Shown piece after piece: positions 24,502-33,921 of a DNA stretch of 64,000 bases. The stretch lies in contig NZ_JAENIM010000039.1 of assembly GCF_016595495.1 (NCBI RefSeq), positions 354,659 to 418,658 on the forward strand, in the 5' to 3' direction. How positions within the stretch are numbered: the first letter of the stretch is position 1; each line of letters begins with the position of its first letter. A program made the position numbers and the translations under genes. This DNA is from Persicirhabdus sediminis (GTDB lineage: Bacteria; Verrucomicrobiota; Verrucomicrobiia; Verrucomicrobiales; Akkermansiaceae). The notes below the pieces were generated by a model that was given only the letters and a program-made list of their open reading frames with translations, was not told the origin of the DNA and did no database searches.

Positions 24502-26667
24502 TTAGAACTCAATTGTGCCGCCGAGGTAGAAACGACGAGGGAAAGCTGGGCCGTAAGTATATCCAGGGTCACGATATTGACCGCTGTCTAGGTCGCTCTG
24601 GAACTGGTTGAAGACGTTTTTTACGCCAGTGTTCACAGTCAGCGGGTATTGGTTGGCGATGATGAATTCTTTGCTCAAACCGAGGTCGACATCAAAGAAC
24701 CAGTCCGTTCTTTTTAGTTCATTTCTTACGAGGTCGCCGGTGTTTGGGTCAGAGATAATGTGGGGAACATCCATTGGGCCAGTAGCTTTTAAGGCTACAA
24801 AAACGTCAAACCAGTCGTGTGAGTAGTTGAACTTAATTTGACCTAATGACTCAGGTGTTTTTAGATAGTTAGATGAGTAGATAGGGTTGTCGAGTGGGTC
24901 GACTAAAGTATCATCACCGAGAACGAGTTGTGGGTTTTCATATTGCAGCTTTTGCTGAATCCATGAGAACTCAACGCGCCAGATATCAGCATAATAGCCG
25001 AGGTTGAATTCAACACCACCAATAGTAGATGATTCACCGTTAGTTCTGAGGAACTCGACTCTATCATCAGTTTCGCTGAGAGGTTCAAGGACAAAGGTGT
25101 CATCCAGCCAAGTGTAGAAGGCATTCATTTCTAACTTCCAGTTGTCATCAATTTTCCACTCTGGAGCGATAGAGATTGTGGTGGCGCTTTCTTCTTTTAA
25201 ATTTTCATCTTGATAGATGACTTCAAGATCGCCGCCTACAGTAGCAATGTGAAGGTCTTCGTCAAAGACTTGCGGGGCTCTGAATCCTGTAGAAACGCTA
25301 GAGCGAATGCGGAAGTTGTCGTTAGCTTTGTACATGACCGCAGCGCGAGGCGAGAAGATGGGGTCATTGATCTCAGAGTGCCAGTCTACACGGGCCCCAT
25401 ATTCCAATGTCCAAGCGTCAGATACGTCCCAGCGGTGCTGGGCTAAAATGCCGAAATCAGTGTAGGTTTCATCTAGATTGCGATCTACGGAGGCATGTTC
25501 GTCTGTCAATGTTTCATAGCTGTACTGAGCCCCAACAGTGAGTATACTGGTATCTGAAAACTCGTAGTTTGCGGTTACATCAACAAAGTGGAGGTGGTTT
25601 TCAGTGGTGCCAAAACCAAGATCAGGAGTCCAATCTGGATTGTAGTAGGGGGAGTCTGGATCCGGTGAGCCAAGCGCCACGATTCCTCCGTAGTATGAGT
25701 CACGGTCTGTGCGGGCGTATGAATAAGCCATAGATGTGCTGAGCTTTTCATTGTGGTCTGCTAGCCATTTGGTGGTGAATACATGGCGGTCAGTGTCAGC
25801 AGCTTCGCAGATCAATGACATGTTTGGCGGTCTATCAAAAGCATCTCCTGCGTCACCACCTCGCCTTTCTTCGCGGGTGAACATATAGTCGAATACAAAC
25901 TGCGAACGCTCTGTAGGAGCCCATAGAGATCTCAGTCCCATGGCGCCTAACTTTCGCTCGGAGATGTTTGTGAAGCCATCTTTATTGATGTCGATTGGTG
26001 GTAAATAGTCGTAGTTGGCAAAGCCAGTTAGTTTTAGCTTGGAGTCGTCACTGACCCAGTCGCCGAGGGCAAAAAAGTTATACCCTGGACCGTGACCGAA
26101 GCTATCACCTGAGAAGCTTTCCACTCGGCTAGAAAATTGGTGACCAGTTACGTCTGGGTTACGTGGTATTAAGTTGATCACGCCGGCTACAGCACCAGGC
26201 CCGTATAGCACTGACCCTCCGCCTTTGACGATTTCAATTTGATCTATCATGCCTGTGGGTATTTGCTCGATGCCATACACGCTAGCTAGACTAGAAAAGT
26301 TAGGCATGCCATCGTTAAGGATGCTGATGTACGGCTGGGGGAGACCGAGCATTTGCAGGTTCATCTGGTTGCAGTTGCCGCAGGCGTTGTCTAATCGTAG
26401 ACCCGGAGTGTATTCAATGATTTCAGCTAGTGTTCTAGCTTGGCTATCGTCGATGAGGGTGCGGTCAATGACCTGCGTTCTAACGAGCGCGTCAGAGAGC
26501 AGCTCTTGCTGCTTTGATCCTGTGATAACAAAGTGTTCTAGCTCGTCTAATTCGGTGCTGTGTACGTGGCCGTCATCCGCGGTGTGCACATGTTCGTCTT
26601 CGGCTCTAGCCAGAAGTAGACTGGCAAATAGCATGCACACGATGTTTTTTTTGGGGACTTTAATCAT
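24502..26667 (-). CDS. TonB-dependent outer-membrane receptor with His-rich N-terminus
   Basis: Energy-coupled outer-membrane importer of 721 aa. Signal peptide to about residue 22. A His-rich stretch follows (E-D-E-H-V-H and D-D-G-H-V-H; His26, 28, 34, 36). The plug domain then reads from F-V-I-T-G-S-K-Q-Q-E to N-L-I-P-R-N-P, with N-A-C-G-N-C-N-Q carrying Cys96 and Cys99. The rest is a 22-strand-type barrel ending R-R-F-Y-L-G-G-T-I-E-F with terminal Phe. His and Cys clusters suggest a metal ion or metal chelate as cargo, consistent with the two-HMA protein elsewhere in the window, but this is inference. An inverted repeat 32 bp upstream may be its operator. Confidence 0.9.
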   Translation of the reverse strand: MIKVPKKNIVCMLFASLLLARAEDEHVHTADDGHVHSTELDELEHFVITGSKQQELLSDALVRTQVIDRTLIDDSQARTLAEIIEYTPGLRLDNACGNCNQMNLQMLGLPQPYISILNDGMPNFSSLASVYGIEQIPTGMIDQIEIVKGGGSVLYGPGAVAGVINLIPRNPDVTGHQFSSRVESFSGDSFGHGPGYNFFALGDWVSDDSKLKLTGFANYDYLPPIDINKDGFTNISERKLGAMGLRSLWAPTERSQFVFDYMFTREERRGGDAGDAFDRPPNMSLICEAADTDRHVFTTKWLADHNEKLSTSMAYSYARTDRDSYYGGIVALGSPDPDSPYYNPDWTPDLGFGTTENHLHFVDVTANYEFSDTSILTVGAQYSYETLTDEHASVDRNLDETYTDFGILAQHRWDVSDAWTLEYGARVDWHSEINDPIFSPRAAVMYKANDNFRIRSSVSTGFRAPQVFDEDLHIATVGGDLEVIYQDENLKEESATTISIAPEWKIDDNWKLEMNAFYTWLDDTFVLEPLSETDDRVEFLRTNGESSTIGGVEFNLGYYADIWRVEFSWIQQKLQYENPQLVLGDDTLVDPLDNPIYSSNYLKTPESLGQIKFNYSHDWFDVFVALKATGPMDVPHIISDPNTGDLVRNELKRTDWFFDVDLGLSKEFIIANQYPLTVNTGVKNVFNQFQSDLDSGQYRDPGYTYGPAFPRRFYLGGTIEF

Positions 26668-26698
26668 ATTATTGCGATCTGTGTTTTGCTCTCATCTG

Positions 26699-26719
26699 TA
26701 TTGAGATTGAGATTCAATA
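26699..26719 (-). promoter_or_regulatory. Possible operator upstream of the TonB receptor
   Basis: TATTGA and TCAATA arms enclose a GATTGAGAT centre; AT-rich and close to the start, in the position expected for a Fur/Zur-type metal regulator. It does not closely match the classical Fur box, so the regulator is uncertain. Confidence 0.3.
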
Positions 26720-26962
26720 ACATGTCTTGTGTGTTTGAACTGTGCGTAAATTGTTAAATTGTGTGCGGATACCCTCATGGCTTGGGGGTAGGTGACGATT
26801 ATATGATAGATTGTTTGCCTAAGTCTCTAATCGCTAGAGTTTTGTTAATGGTGGGCGAGAGGGGTGCTCTAGCATGCCTGCTAGATAAAATTTTCCACGC
26901 TGAATGCCTGAGGGTGCGGGTGATGATAGGTTTACATAGTTGGTGGTGGTTTGATGGCACAA
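26720..26962. other. Gene-free intergenic stretch
   Basis: No convincing gene. A 78-codon open frame here has no recognisable product or start signal. The stretch presumably carries the TonB-receptor promoter region on the minus strand. Confidence 0.45.
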
Positions 26963-26995
26963 AAAATGCCAACTCCGCTTTGGAGTTGGCATTTT
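26961..26995 (-). terminator. Terminator of the fucosidase gene
   Basis: Perfect 14-bp stem between 26963-26976 and 26982-26995 with a five-base loop; read on the minus strand it ends in a run of T. Confidence 0.9.
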
Positions 26996-27040
26996 AGTTA
27001 GCTAGCTTTCGAATTACCGAAAGCTTAGCGATTAGATAGA

Positions 27041-28990
27041 TTATTGAATGCTATCGTTTTGGCGGAGGATCGTTTTGTCGCGTTGAATACCAATGCTCAG
27101 CGCATCTAAATCAGTGGCTTTAAGGCCTGTGATTTCGAGGCGGAGTTTTGCAGGAATGTGCTCTTTTTTCACCTTCTTGGCGGAAACTTTAAAGTCGCCG
27201 ACTTCAACGTGGCCGTTGGCGTCTACTGAGTAGTCGCTGCTCATGATCTTCTTGCTGCCTTCGTAGAGTGTGGCGGTTCCCTTAGCTGCGGTTTTGCTGC
27301 CGATCCACAGGGTGGCGCTAGGTACAGAGCCGCTTTCAAATTCAACGCTAACGCCGTCTTTGCTATCTTTAGCTGCAGAAAGATCGATGCGTGTTGAGTT
27401 GGCGATGAGGTGGTGGCCATATGGGTGCCAGCCCACTTTGATATTGCTAAACTTGAAGCCGTTACAATGTGGGTTAGGTGCCTTAGCTGGAAGTTTCACG
27501 GTTACGCTTTTATCAGCATTGGTGCTGTATTCAACTGGGCCATGGCCTAGCAGTTCAATTTTAGCGCCGTCTTCTTCACCTTCAATGATGACTGATTTGA
27601 AGGTCATTTCAGTGAGTCCTTCTGGCCAATGCATCGCCCACGCGTAGAGGTTTTTGCCATCTTTGCTCTGGGTGTAGCGTTTGTCATCAACTTGGAAGTT
27701 AGATGTTGCATGCTCGAGGCTGTTAGCTGCGCCTTTGTGACCAGTGCTGGTTTTTGTGTGACCTTCACCGTATGTGAGCCATGGGCGGCTGTCATAGATG
27801 CCTTCGCCACATGTTTCGTTAAATGCGCCAATGGCTCTGAGGCCAGTCATGAATTCCTCTGGGAATGTGCCTTTGTAATCTGGCCCAATGTTGAGCAACA
27901 AGGTGCCATTTTTGGCAACGATGTCGACGTACATATCAACCAAGCTGTCGTCTGGTTGTGTGGTTGGGTTAGGGTAGTAGAACCAAGCACTTGCACTGGT
28001 GTCAGAAAGCCATGGATATTCTGTGAGGCGAGGCATGTGGCCACGCTCGAGATCGAGTGTTCCGTATGTGCGGCTTTCAGCATCGCGTGCTTTGCGGGCT
28101 ACTGTTGGGGAGTCTTGACCGTAGCTGCGAGCTTTGTTGTAGAAGTTAGCATACATTTGTAGCTGGATGTCGCGGTCCTGCCAGCTGAGGCCGAAGTCGA
28201 ACCAGATAAGGTCTGGCTGATAATTATCAACAAATTCTCCAACAGCATCACGCCAGTATTCCTGCCACTCGCGTGGGGCGTGTTTCCACTCAGCGTCGTT
28301 TTTAACGCGTTCGCCTTTGTCGTTTTCGATGTATTTTTCTACCGCGTGGTGTTCTGGACCGTAGAGTTCTGGGTGGCCTGGGTCATATTTCCATGCGTTT
28401 TCCCAGTAACGATAACTGAATCCGTGGTGGAATGTGCCGATGAATTTCATGCCGCGCTTGCGCACAGCTGTAGCGACCTCGCCGCAGATATCACGTTTGG
28501 GTCCCATTTTTCCAGCGCAGAATGGATTGAGCTCGGAGTCCCACATGAGGAAGTTGTCGTGGTGGACGGAGACTGGGCCAGCAAATTTGGCGCCAGCCAT
28601 TTCAAAAACATCCGCCCAGTGCTCGGCATCAAAATCATCTGCGGTGAACTTCTCACAAATCGCACGATAGTTGACTTCTTTTGGATCGCCCCAATATTTT
28701 TTGTGGTATTCATGACCGCCTGTGCCTGGGCGATAGAGTTGGCTACCATACCAGCCAAAGCGGCCGATGTTTTTCTCGTCTGGGTGCTGGATGGCGTGGG
28801 TCACTGGACCCCAGTGGGTGTAAATGCCAAACTTTGCATCGCGGAACCACTCGGGAACGACGTAGTTAGCTTGCAGGCTCTCAAGTGTAGGTTCATTTGG
28901 CCCGGGTGCTACGGGAGATTTTGACTCAGCCAGTGAGCTGCCCATAGTTAGGACGGTGCAGCCTAGTGTGATTATGGTTTTTTTGTTCAT
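27041..28990 (-). CDS. Secreted alpha-L-fucosidase, GH29
   Basis: Retaining hydrolase removing terminal alpha-L-fucose from glycans such as fucoidan or mucin-type oligosaccharides. From the ATG at 28990 (649 aa) it has a clean signal peptide ending near S-S-L-A-E. An upstream in-frame start at 29047 would put 19 charged residues before it and is rejected. GH29 landmarks: K-F-G-I-Y-T-H-W-G near residue 53, S-V-H-H-D near 141, and D-L-I-W-F-D-F-G with nucleophile Asp265. C-terminal beta-sandwich regions lie at about 440-649. Together with the sulfatase it points to sulfated fucans, though the genes are 11 kb apart. Confidence 0.93.
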   Translation of the reverse strand: MNKKTIITLGCTVLTMGSSLAESKSPVAPGPNEPTLESLQANYVVPEWFRDAKFGIYTHWGPVTHAIQHPDEKNIGRFGWYGSQLYRPGTGGHEYHKKYWGDPKEVNYRAICEKFTADDFDAEHWADVFEMAGAKFAGPVSVHHDNFLMWDSELNPFCAGKMGPKRDICGEVATAVRKRGMKFIGTFHHGFSYRYWENAWKYDPGHPELYGPEHHAVEKYIENDKGERVKNDAEWKHAPREWQEYWRDAVGEFVDNYQPDLIWFDFGLSWQDRDIQLQMYANFYNKARSYGQDSPTVARKARDAESRTYGTLDLERGHMPRLTEYPWLSDTSASAWFYYPNPTTQPDDSLVDMYVDIVAKNGTLLLNIGPDYKGTFPEEFMTGLRAIGAFNETCGEGIYDSRPWLTYGEGHTKTSTGHKGAANSLEHATSNFQVDDKRYTQSKDGKNLYAWAMHWPEGLTEMTFKSVIIEGEEDGAKIELLGHGPVEYSTNADKSVTVKLPAKAPNPHCNGFKFSNIKVGWHPYGHHLIANSTRIDLSAAKDSKDGVSVEFESGSVPSATLWIGSKTAAKGTATLYEGSKKIMSSDYSVDANGHVEVGDFKVSAKKVKKEHIPAKLRLEITGLKATDLDALSIGIQRDKTILRQNDSIQ

Positions 28991-29220
28991 CTTACGAGTG
29001 TGACTATAAAATATATTTTCATCATTAAAACGGCGCTTGCCAGACAATTGTTTCAGAAAAATGCATTTTAGGGAGAATTCGGTTGCGCGTTGATTCTCAG
29101 TTAAATGGGAGAAGTCTATTGAGCTGTATGGATTTGGAGATGTTAATGATTCAATCTTTTATGAAAGAATTTAATCATAGTGAATCTTCAGTGGAGGTGC
29201 TTTAAAGTATTCTGCTTAAC
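28991..29220. other. Intergenic region between polX and fucosidase
   Basis: Carries the fucosidase promoter region on the minus strand. No gene or repeat seen. The only strong structure is the polX terminator at its left end. Confidence 0.4.
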
Positions 29221-29254
29221 AAAAAAGCCGCGCAGCTGGATAGCTGGGCGGCTA
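29221..29254 (-). terminator. Terminator of polX
   Basis: 12-bp imperfect stem AGCCGCGCAGCT with AGCTGGGCGGCT, loop GGAT, followed on the minus strand by six T. Confidence 0.8.
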
Positions 29255-29278
29255 GTTGATTAATGCTTTGTGATGTGT

Positions 29279-31027
29279 CTAGCGGATGCGTTCGCTTTTG
29301 CTTTTGCTGAGGAAACTGAGAACTTCATCGAGGTTCATGCAGTTGAGCACATCCTCGCGTCTGAGCCACCCTTTGCGGGCGAGACGCACGCCAAAGTGAA
29401 GGTTTTGTAGTTGTTCAACGCCGTGGGCATCTGGGTTGATAGAAGTCATTACGCCGAGGTCGCGAGCCTTGTGCCACCATCGCCAATCCATGTCTAGACG
29501 GCGCGGGCTGCAGTTGAGCTCAATGATAGTGCCTGTTCTAGCAGCGCAGTCGATGATCTTGTCAACGTTGACTGCATAAGGGTCGCGGCGGAGAAGTAAT
29601 CGACCAGTTAGGTGGCCAATCATGGTGACGTGTTCGTTCTCCATGGCGCGGATAATGCGCGCGGTCATGTCTTTTTCAGCTAGCGTGAATGAGTTGTGCA
29701 CGCTGGCTACACAGTAATCTAGCTGACTGAGGGTATCATCATCAAAGTCTAGCGAACCATCTTTGAGGATGTCTACCTCAGATCCTGCGATGATTTTGAA
29801 ATCGTCCCATTGCTCGTTGAGTTGGCGGATTTCTTCTATTTGTTTTAGCAATCTATCAGCGTAGAGGCCATTTGCTTGGAATGAAGATTTTGAGTGGTCG
29901 GCAATGCCTAGGTATTGCAGGCCAAGGTCTTGTGCGGCTTGCGCCATTTCCTCTAGGCTATTGCGGCCGTCAGACGCGGTGGTGTGGTTGTGGAATGTGC
30001 CACGTAGGTTTTCTAACTCTACCAAGCGCGGTAGCTCGCCAGCGTCGGCAGCTTCAATTTCGCCACGGTTCTCGCGCAGCTCAGGTTCAATGAACTCGAG
30101 CTCTAGCGCGCGGTAGATGTCGCGTTCATCGACTACGTTAGGAGGCGCTGGTTGGCTGGTGTCTTTATGAGTAAAGGCGTATTCGTTGAGCGACCAGCCA
30201 CGTTTGTTAGCTAGCTGGCGAATGCTAACATTGTGCTCTTTGCTGCCGCTAAAATATTGCAGGGCAAAGGGGAACTGTTCGTTGCTTACGGCTCGCAAGT
30301 CGCACTGCAATCCGTTGACTAGGCGCACAGCTGCTTTGGTTTCTCCCTTGGCAATGATTTCTTCGACCTCGTCTAGCTGGGTGAAGTAGTCGATGATGTC
30401 GGCTTGTTGTTTGGTGGCAACAAGGAAGTCGAGGTCATGTAGTGTCTCCTTGGCGCGCCGGTAGGAGCCAGCAATGGCGGCGCGGCTGGTAGACGGATGC
30501 TCTTTGATAGCAGCTAGGATGGTTTCAGCTAGAGCTGTGATGTCGCCAAGCCGGTATCTGCCAGCGAACTTCTCTTTAGTTTCGATCGCCTTGAGAATGT
30601 TGCTAACTGACTTGGGTCCAAATCCGCTGAGTTCTTTGATGCGGTCGGTCTCACACGCTTCCTTGAGAGATGCGATAGAGGTGATGTCTAGCTTTTGATA
30701 GAGCGCTTTGATTTTCTTTGGCCCAAGACCTTGAATTTCAAATAGCTCGAAAATGGTTGCTGGGAATTCACCGCGGAGGTTTTGATAGAATTCCAGTTCG
30801 CCTGTGGTGGCGAGTTCGTGAAGTTTATCTTGCAGAGCACTGCCGATGCCCTTGATACCCTTGAGTTCATTGTTAGCCGCCAAGTGGATGATGTCACCGT
30901 CGTAGTCACGAACAACATCAGCGCCATTTTTGTAGGCTTTTATTTTAAATGGGTTCTCTCCTTTGAGTTCTAGGAGTGTGGCGATTTCTTCAAGGATGTC
31001 GGCAATGGCGTCTCTGCTGATAGACAT
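29279..31027 (-). CDS. polX: Family X DNA polymerase with PHP domain (PolX)
   Basis: Gap-filling repair polymerase with PHP-type 3'-5' exonuclease. 582 aa, the standard bacterial PolX size. Order: N-terminal helix-hairpin-helix region (about 1-95, including G-I-G-S-A-L), a second HhH (F-G-P-K-S-V), palm domain with the A-G-S-Y-R-R block and metal-binding D-L-D (about 215), then the PHP domain from about 335 with H-N-H, D-H-S, and late H-L-T-G and N-P-D-A-H-G metal-ligand segments. The start gives the conserved N-terminus. It ends near a minus-strand lipoprotein gene and is probably followed by its own terminator at 29221-29254. Confidence 0.95.
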   Translation of the reverse strand: MSISRDAIADILEEIATLLELKGENPFKIKAYKNGADVVRDYDGDIIHLAANNELKGIKGIGSALQDKLHELATTGELEFYQNLRGEFPATIFELFEIQGLGPKKIKALYQKLDITSIASLKEACETDRIKELSGFGPKSVSNILKAIETKEKFAGRYRLGDITALAETILAAIKEHPSTSRAAIAGSYRRAKETLHDLDFLVATKQQADIIDYFTQLDEVEEIIAKGETKAAVRLVNGLQCDLRAVSNEQFPFALQYFSGSKEHNVSIRQLANKRGWSLNEYAFTHKDTSQPAPPNVVDERDIYRALELEFIEPELRENRGEIEAADAGELPRLVELENLRGTFHNHTTASDGRNSLEEMAQAAQDLGLQYLGIADHSKSSFQANGLYADRLLKQIEEIRQLNEQWDDFKIIAGSEVDILKDGSLDFDDDTLSQLDYCVASVHNSFTLAEKDMTARIIRAMENEHVTMIGHLTGRLLLRRDPYAVNVDKIIDCAARTGTIIELNCSPRRLDMDWRWWHKARDLGVMTSINPDAHGVEQLQNLHFGVRLARKGWLRREDVLNCMNLDEVLSFLSKSKSERIR

Positions 31028-31030
31028 GAG

Positions 31031-31567
31031 TTATAAGGAATTGTGTGGGCGTAGGGTGATGTTGTTGGGGTCGTATGAATCTCGCGGTGAGAATAACCAG
31101 CCTGGATCTTTGCTGACGACGGCATAGTTTGTTAGCATGAATTCTGGCAGAAACTGGTTAGAGTTGATCTCGTAAACCGTCTTGCCGGTGTAATAACCAT
31201 AGATTTTGTATTCGTAGTTATTGTCGAATCCATATTTCTGGTTACCGCTGCCATTTTCAGAAAATCTATCTGGCTGGCGACGTTTGCTCTCGTTGAACAT
31301 GACAAGTTTGGCTGATGTCGCTGGTTGGCCAGGTTTGCGCAAGTATCCCCAAAAGCGGGTCTTGTTGACGTAGTACCGGCGCCCGTAATAGAAATTACCG
31401 CGCGCTTCAGTGCTAATCATTTGCTGACGAACTTCAGCTGTTGGGCCACCCATGTTGGGCACGCCCATGCCTCCTGAAGAGCTAATTGGTCCACATGAGG
31501 ATAGGATGAGCGATCCTAGACCGAGAAAGGTAAGCGCAACTTGTCTTATCATGAATCGAGTTTGCAC
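31031..31567 (-). CDS. Hypothetical lipoprotein
   Basis: 178 aa from 31567, or 173 aa from a second ATG at 31552 that gives a more usual signal peptide. A hydrophobic stretch ends I-L-S-S-C, a credible lipobox. The mature part starts with a Gly/Ser/Met-rich linker and is then rich in Tyr, Asn and Lys (G-N-F-Y-Y-G-R-R-Y-Y). No family is recognised. It is 3 bp upstream of polX on the same strand and thus co-transcribed with it, although a functional link is not obvious. Confidence 0.75.
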   Translation of the reverse strand: MQTRFMIRQVALTFLGLGSLILSSCGPISSSGGMGVPNMGGPTAEVRQQMISTEARGNFYYGRRYYVNKTRFWGYLRKPGQPATSAKLVMFNESKRRQPDRFSENGSGNQKYGFDNNYEYKIYGYYTGKTVYEINSNQFLPEFMLTNYAVVSKDPGWLFSPRDSYDPNNITLRPHNSL

Positions 31568-31604
31568 CTAGCTAGCTAGATCAATCAAGTTTCAAGTTAC
31601 ATTT

Positions 31605-32423
31605 CTAGCTGAGGCGGATCATGTCCCTGACGAACTGGTACCAGAGGTAGAGTAGCCCTTTGAAGGTATATTTAAAATATCCGTCTCCTGTTAGTTCGAT
31701 GATGCCTGCTTGGAGATTGTGGTCAATCTGGCTGCGCATCTCAGTTTCTATCTCTAACTCGATGATGTCGGGGTCGGGGAAAAGCAGGTCGTCGATGATT
31801 AATCCCTGTTTGATGAGGTAGCCGTGGTGGCTTTCTAAAACCGCATCTGGGCAGGTGATAGAGCAGCTGACTTGGTTCCAGTGTGCATTGCTGGTTGGTT
31901 TTAGCGTCTGCGAAAATGGATAGTTAGTTGTGCGCCAAATCCCCTTGGTGACATCTTTGGAGCTCATGCTCAGGTAGGAAAAAGTGACGTGTGATTGTTC
32001 GCATAGGCATACTTGGGCGACCGTGCGTTCCTCGGGGTTCCAGTACAGTTCGAAGACTTGTTTCATGTCGCCCCAGTCCCAGCCGCACGCGCGAACGTGC
32101 TCGAACCCTGCGTCCTCCAAAACTTTGATTGCCTGGTGGGCTTCTGGATACAGCGAGATGTCTGGAGACATTTTTGGTTTCAGCTTGTTTTCCAGAGGCA
32201 TGCGCAGGCTGCGAATGCGTGTTAGCAATTCGACCCACGGCAGCATGAACCAGAGCAGTGGTGAGACCATGCCGATCCAAATATTCTCACTGATGTAGTA
32301 GCCAGCTAGGCCAGTAGCGATGAGAAAGGTGATCGCACCGAGTTTGCGCACGGTACACGTTCGGCTCGATCTCAGAGCGACTGCGAGGATGATGACGGCT
32401 ATGATGATAAGGAATTCGCGCAT
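31605..32423 (-). CDS. Hypothetical inner-membrane protein
   Basis: 272 aa from the ATG at 32423. A longer open frame exists to 32549 but its first 42 residues are unlike a natural N-terminus. Two hydrophobic segments (about residues 2-18 and 28-60) are followed by a soluble domain of about 190 residues with several Trp and Cys. No known motif. It lies at the head of a minus-strand group (this gene, the lipoprotein, polX) and is divergent from the gamma carbonic anhydrase gene. Role unknown. Confidence 0.72.
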   Translation of the reverse strand: MREFLIIIAVIILAVALRSSRTCTVRKLGAITFLIATGLAGYYISENIWIGMVSPLLWFMLPWVELLTRIRSLRMPLENKLKPKMSPDISLYPEAHQAIKVLEDAGFEHVRACGWDWGDMKQVFELYWNPEERTVAQVCLCEQSHVTFSYLSMSSKDVTKGIWRTTNYPFSQTLKPTSNAHWNQVSCSITCPDAVLESHHGYLIKQGLIIDDLLFPDPDIIELEIETEMRSQIDHNLQAGIIELTGDGYFKYTFKGLLYLWYQFVRDMIRLS

Positions 32424-32566
32424 GGCTGAATGACTTTGGCGTGGTGTGTGGCACGCTTTGGTAGGTTTGCAGGGGGCAATTACCACCGCAATGTGGCACA
32501 GGAAAGATCTTAGTAAAGTGAAGTTGTTTTCTGGCCAAATCCATATCACCCATCTAGCTTGCCTGT

Positions 32567-33148
32567 ATGGCTATTGAGAGCTTTGACGGGATATGTCCGA
32601 ATATACATTCGTCTGCCTATGTGGCGACCAGCGCCGATGTTATCGGTAAGGTTAAAATTGGTGAGCAGGCGAGTATTTGGTACAATGCAACGCTGCGTGG
32701 AGATATTAATGAAATCATCATTGGTAACTATTCTAACGTGCAGGATAATGCTGTTATTCATCTAGCAGATAACTACGGCTGCTATCTCGGCGAGTATGTC
32801 ACTATTGGTCACAGCGCAGTCATTCACGCCTGCACCATTAAAGATGAAGTGCTTATTGGTATGGGTGCTTGTATCCTCGATGGCGCTGTCATTGGTGAGC
32901 GCTCTATTGTTGGAGCTAACTCACTCGTTACTAGTGGTACGGTGATTCCAGCGGGTTCCTTGGTGGTGGGATCGCCAGCTAAAGTGGTCCGCCAACTCAC
33001 CGATGAGGAGCAGGGGAAAGTGCGTTATTGGGCGGAGAAATATGTGCGCCATACAAAAAAATATAAAGCGCGTCCTAACGACGGGCTTGTAAAAGGCGCT
33101 GAAGATGAGTTAACTACATTCGAACCTCAATCATTACCGCATGCATAA
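32567..33148 (+). CDS. Gamma-class carbonic anhydrase-like hexapeptide-repeat protein
   Basis: Left-handed beta-helix trimer of the YrdA/PaaY/Cam group; members hydrate CO2 or have unknown acyl-transfer-like roles. 193 aa. Hexapeptide repeats of the [LIV]-G-x-x type run from about residue 22 to 140. Metal ligands His65 (N-A-V-I-H), His82 (I-G-H-S) and His87 (V-I-H-A-C) are conserved. The start gives the expected N-terminus. The 3' end overlaps the next gene by 8 bp, which argues for a shared transcript with the BFN nuclease gene, acyP and rapA. Confidence 0.9.
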   Translation: MAIESFDGICPNIHSSAYVATSADVIGKVKIGEQASIWYNATLRGDINEIIIGNYSNVQDNAVIHLADNYGCYLGEYVTIGHSAVIHACTIKDEVLIGMGACILDGAVIGERSIVGANSLVTSGTVIPAGSLVVGSPAKVVRQLTDEEQGKVRYWAEKYVRHTKKYKARPNDGLVKGAEDELTTFEPQSLPHA

Positions 33149-33602
33149 ACCAGAAGATTTAGTCCAAGTTGAGCCCATTGCCTTGTTACCGACCCAGTCT
33201 GGTTGTGCGGTATTTTTGGGTGATGGCGATAAGGCCATTGTATTTTATATTGAGCCGTCGATAGGGGCTTCTATCAATGCGGTGATGGCAGATGTGGAGC
33301 CGCCGCGGCCACTCAGTCATGATTTGATCAACTCCATCTTAGATGGGTTTGGCGCCAAGATGTTATATGCGGTGATCGTCAAAGCTGAGCACGATGTCTT
33401 TTATGCGCGGCTGATCTTGCAGGCGGAAAATGAAGTGCAGCATAAGAAAATCGTCGAGCTAGATGCACGACCGAGCGATTGCATTGCGCTGGCTGTTCGT
33501 CAATCGGCTCCCATTTATTTTCTCAAAACTGTCTGGGAGACTCAGCGTGACATGTCCGATGTGCTAGAGGACCTGCGCAAGCAGGGGAATGATGAAGCCT
33601 AG
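33141..33602 (+). CDS. Bifunctional nuclease (BFN, DUF151) family protein
   Basis: Small nuclease-family protein of 153 aa; plant and bacterial relatives have been reported to act on both DNA and RNA, but the cellular role is unclear. The family core D-A-R-P-S-D-C-I-A-L-A-V-R is at about residues 109-121, where Cys replaces the usual Ala. The N-terminal half has the typical I-E-P-S-I-G / E-P-P-R-P-L-S-H-D block. It overlaps the gene before by 8 bp and is followed by acyP after 20 bp. Confidence 0.87.
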   Translation: MHKPEDLVQVEPIALLPTQSGCAVFLGDGDKAIVFYIEPSIGASINAVMADVEPPRPLSHDLINSILDGFGAKMLYAVIVKAEHDVFYARLILQAENEVQHKKIVELDARPSDCIALAVRQSAPIYFLKTVWETQRDMSDVLEDLRKQGNDEA

Positions 33603-33622
33603 AAAGTTTTAGATTAGATCTC

Positions 33623-33913
33623 ATGGTGACTAAACAAATCATCATCGAAGGGCGCGTTCAGGGTGTTGGGTTTCGTTATACCACGCGCCAGCTAGCTGGA
33701 AAATTTGCGCTGTCTGGCTGGGTGAAAAATCTACCAGATGGCGATGTGGAGTTGGTGGTTGAGGGGGAACTCGTCGAGGTGGACGCTTTTCTGCGCAAGC
33801 TATTCCACGACTCGCGTCTAGCGGCTTATGTTACTGGCCGCCACGAGATGGATATTTCTCAGCTGTATGGCTGTGATGGATTCGAGATTGCTTATAGATC
33901 TCAGCGTGTCTAG
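33623..33913 (+). CDS. acyP: Acylphosphatase
   Basis: Hydrolyses acyl phosphates such as carbamoyl or acetyl phosphate. 96 aa, normal size. Active-site Arg18 is in V-Q-G-V-G-F-R-Y, and Asn36 in G-W-V-K-N-L-P-D-G; both are required in the family. The gene follows the BFN gene and precedes rapA by 8 bp, in an apparent operon. Confidence 0.95.
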   Translation: MVTKQIIIEGRVQGVGFRYTTRQLAGKFALSGWVKNLPDGDVELVVEGELVEVDAFLRKLFHDSRLAAYVTGRHEMDISQLYGCDGFEIAYRSQRV

Positions 33914-33921
33914 CTAATGGC

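Noticed and set aside
27629-28924. Long plus-strand open frames inside the fucosidase gene
   Set aside because: Antisense of a well-supported GH29 gene; composition is that of reverse-complemented coding sequence.
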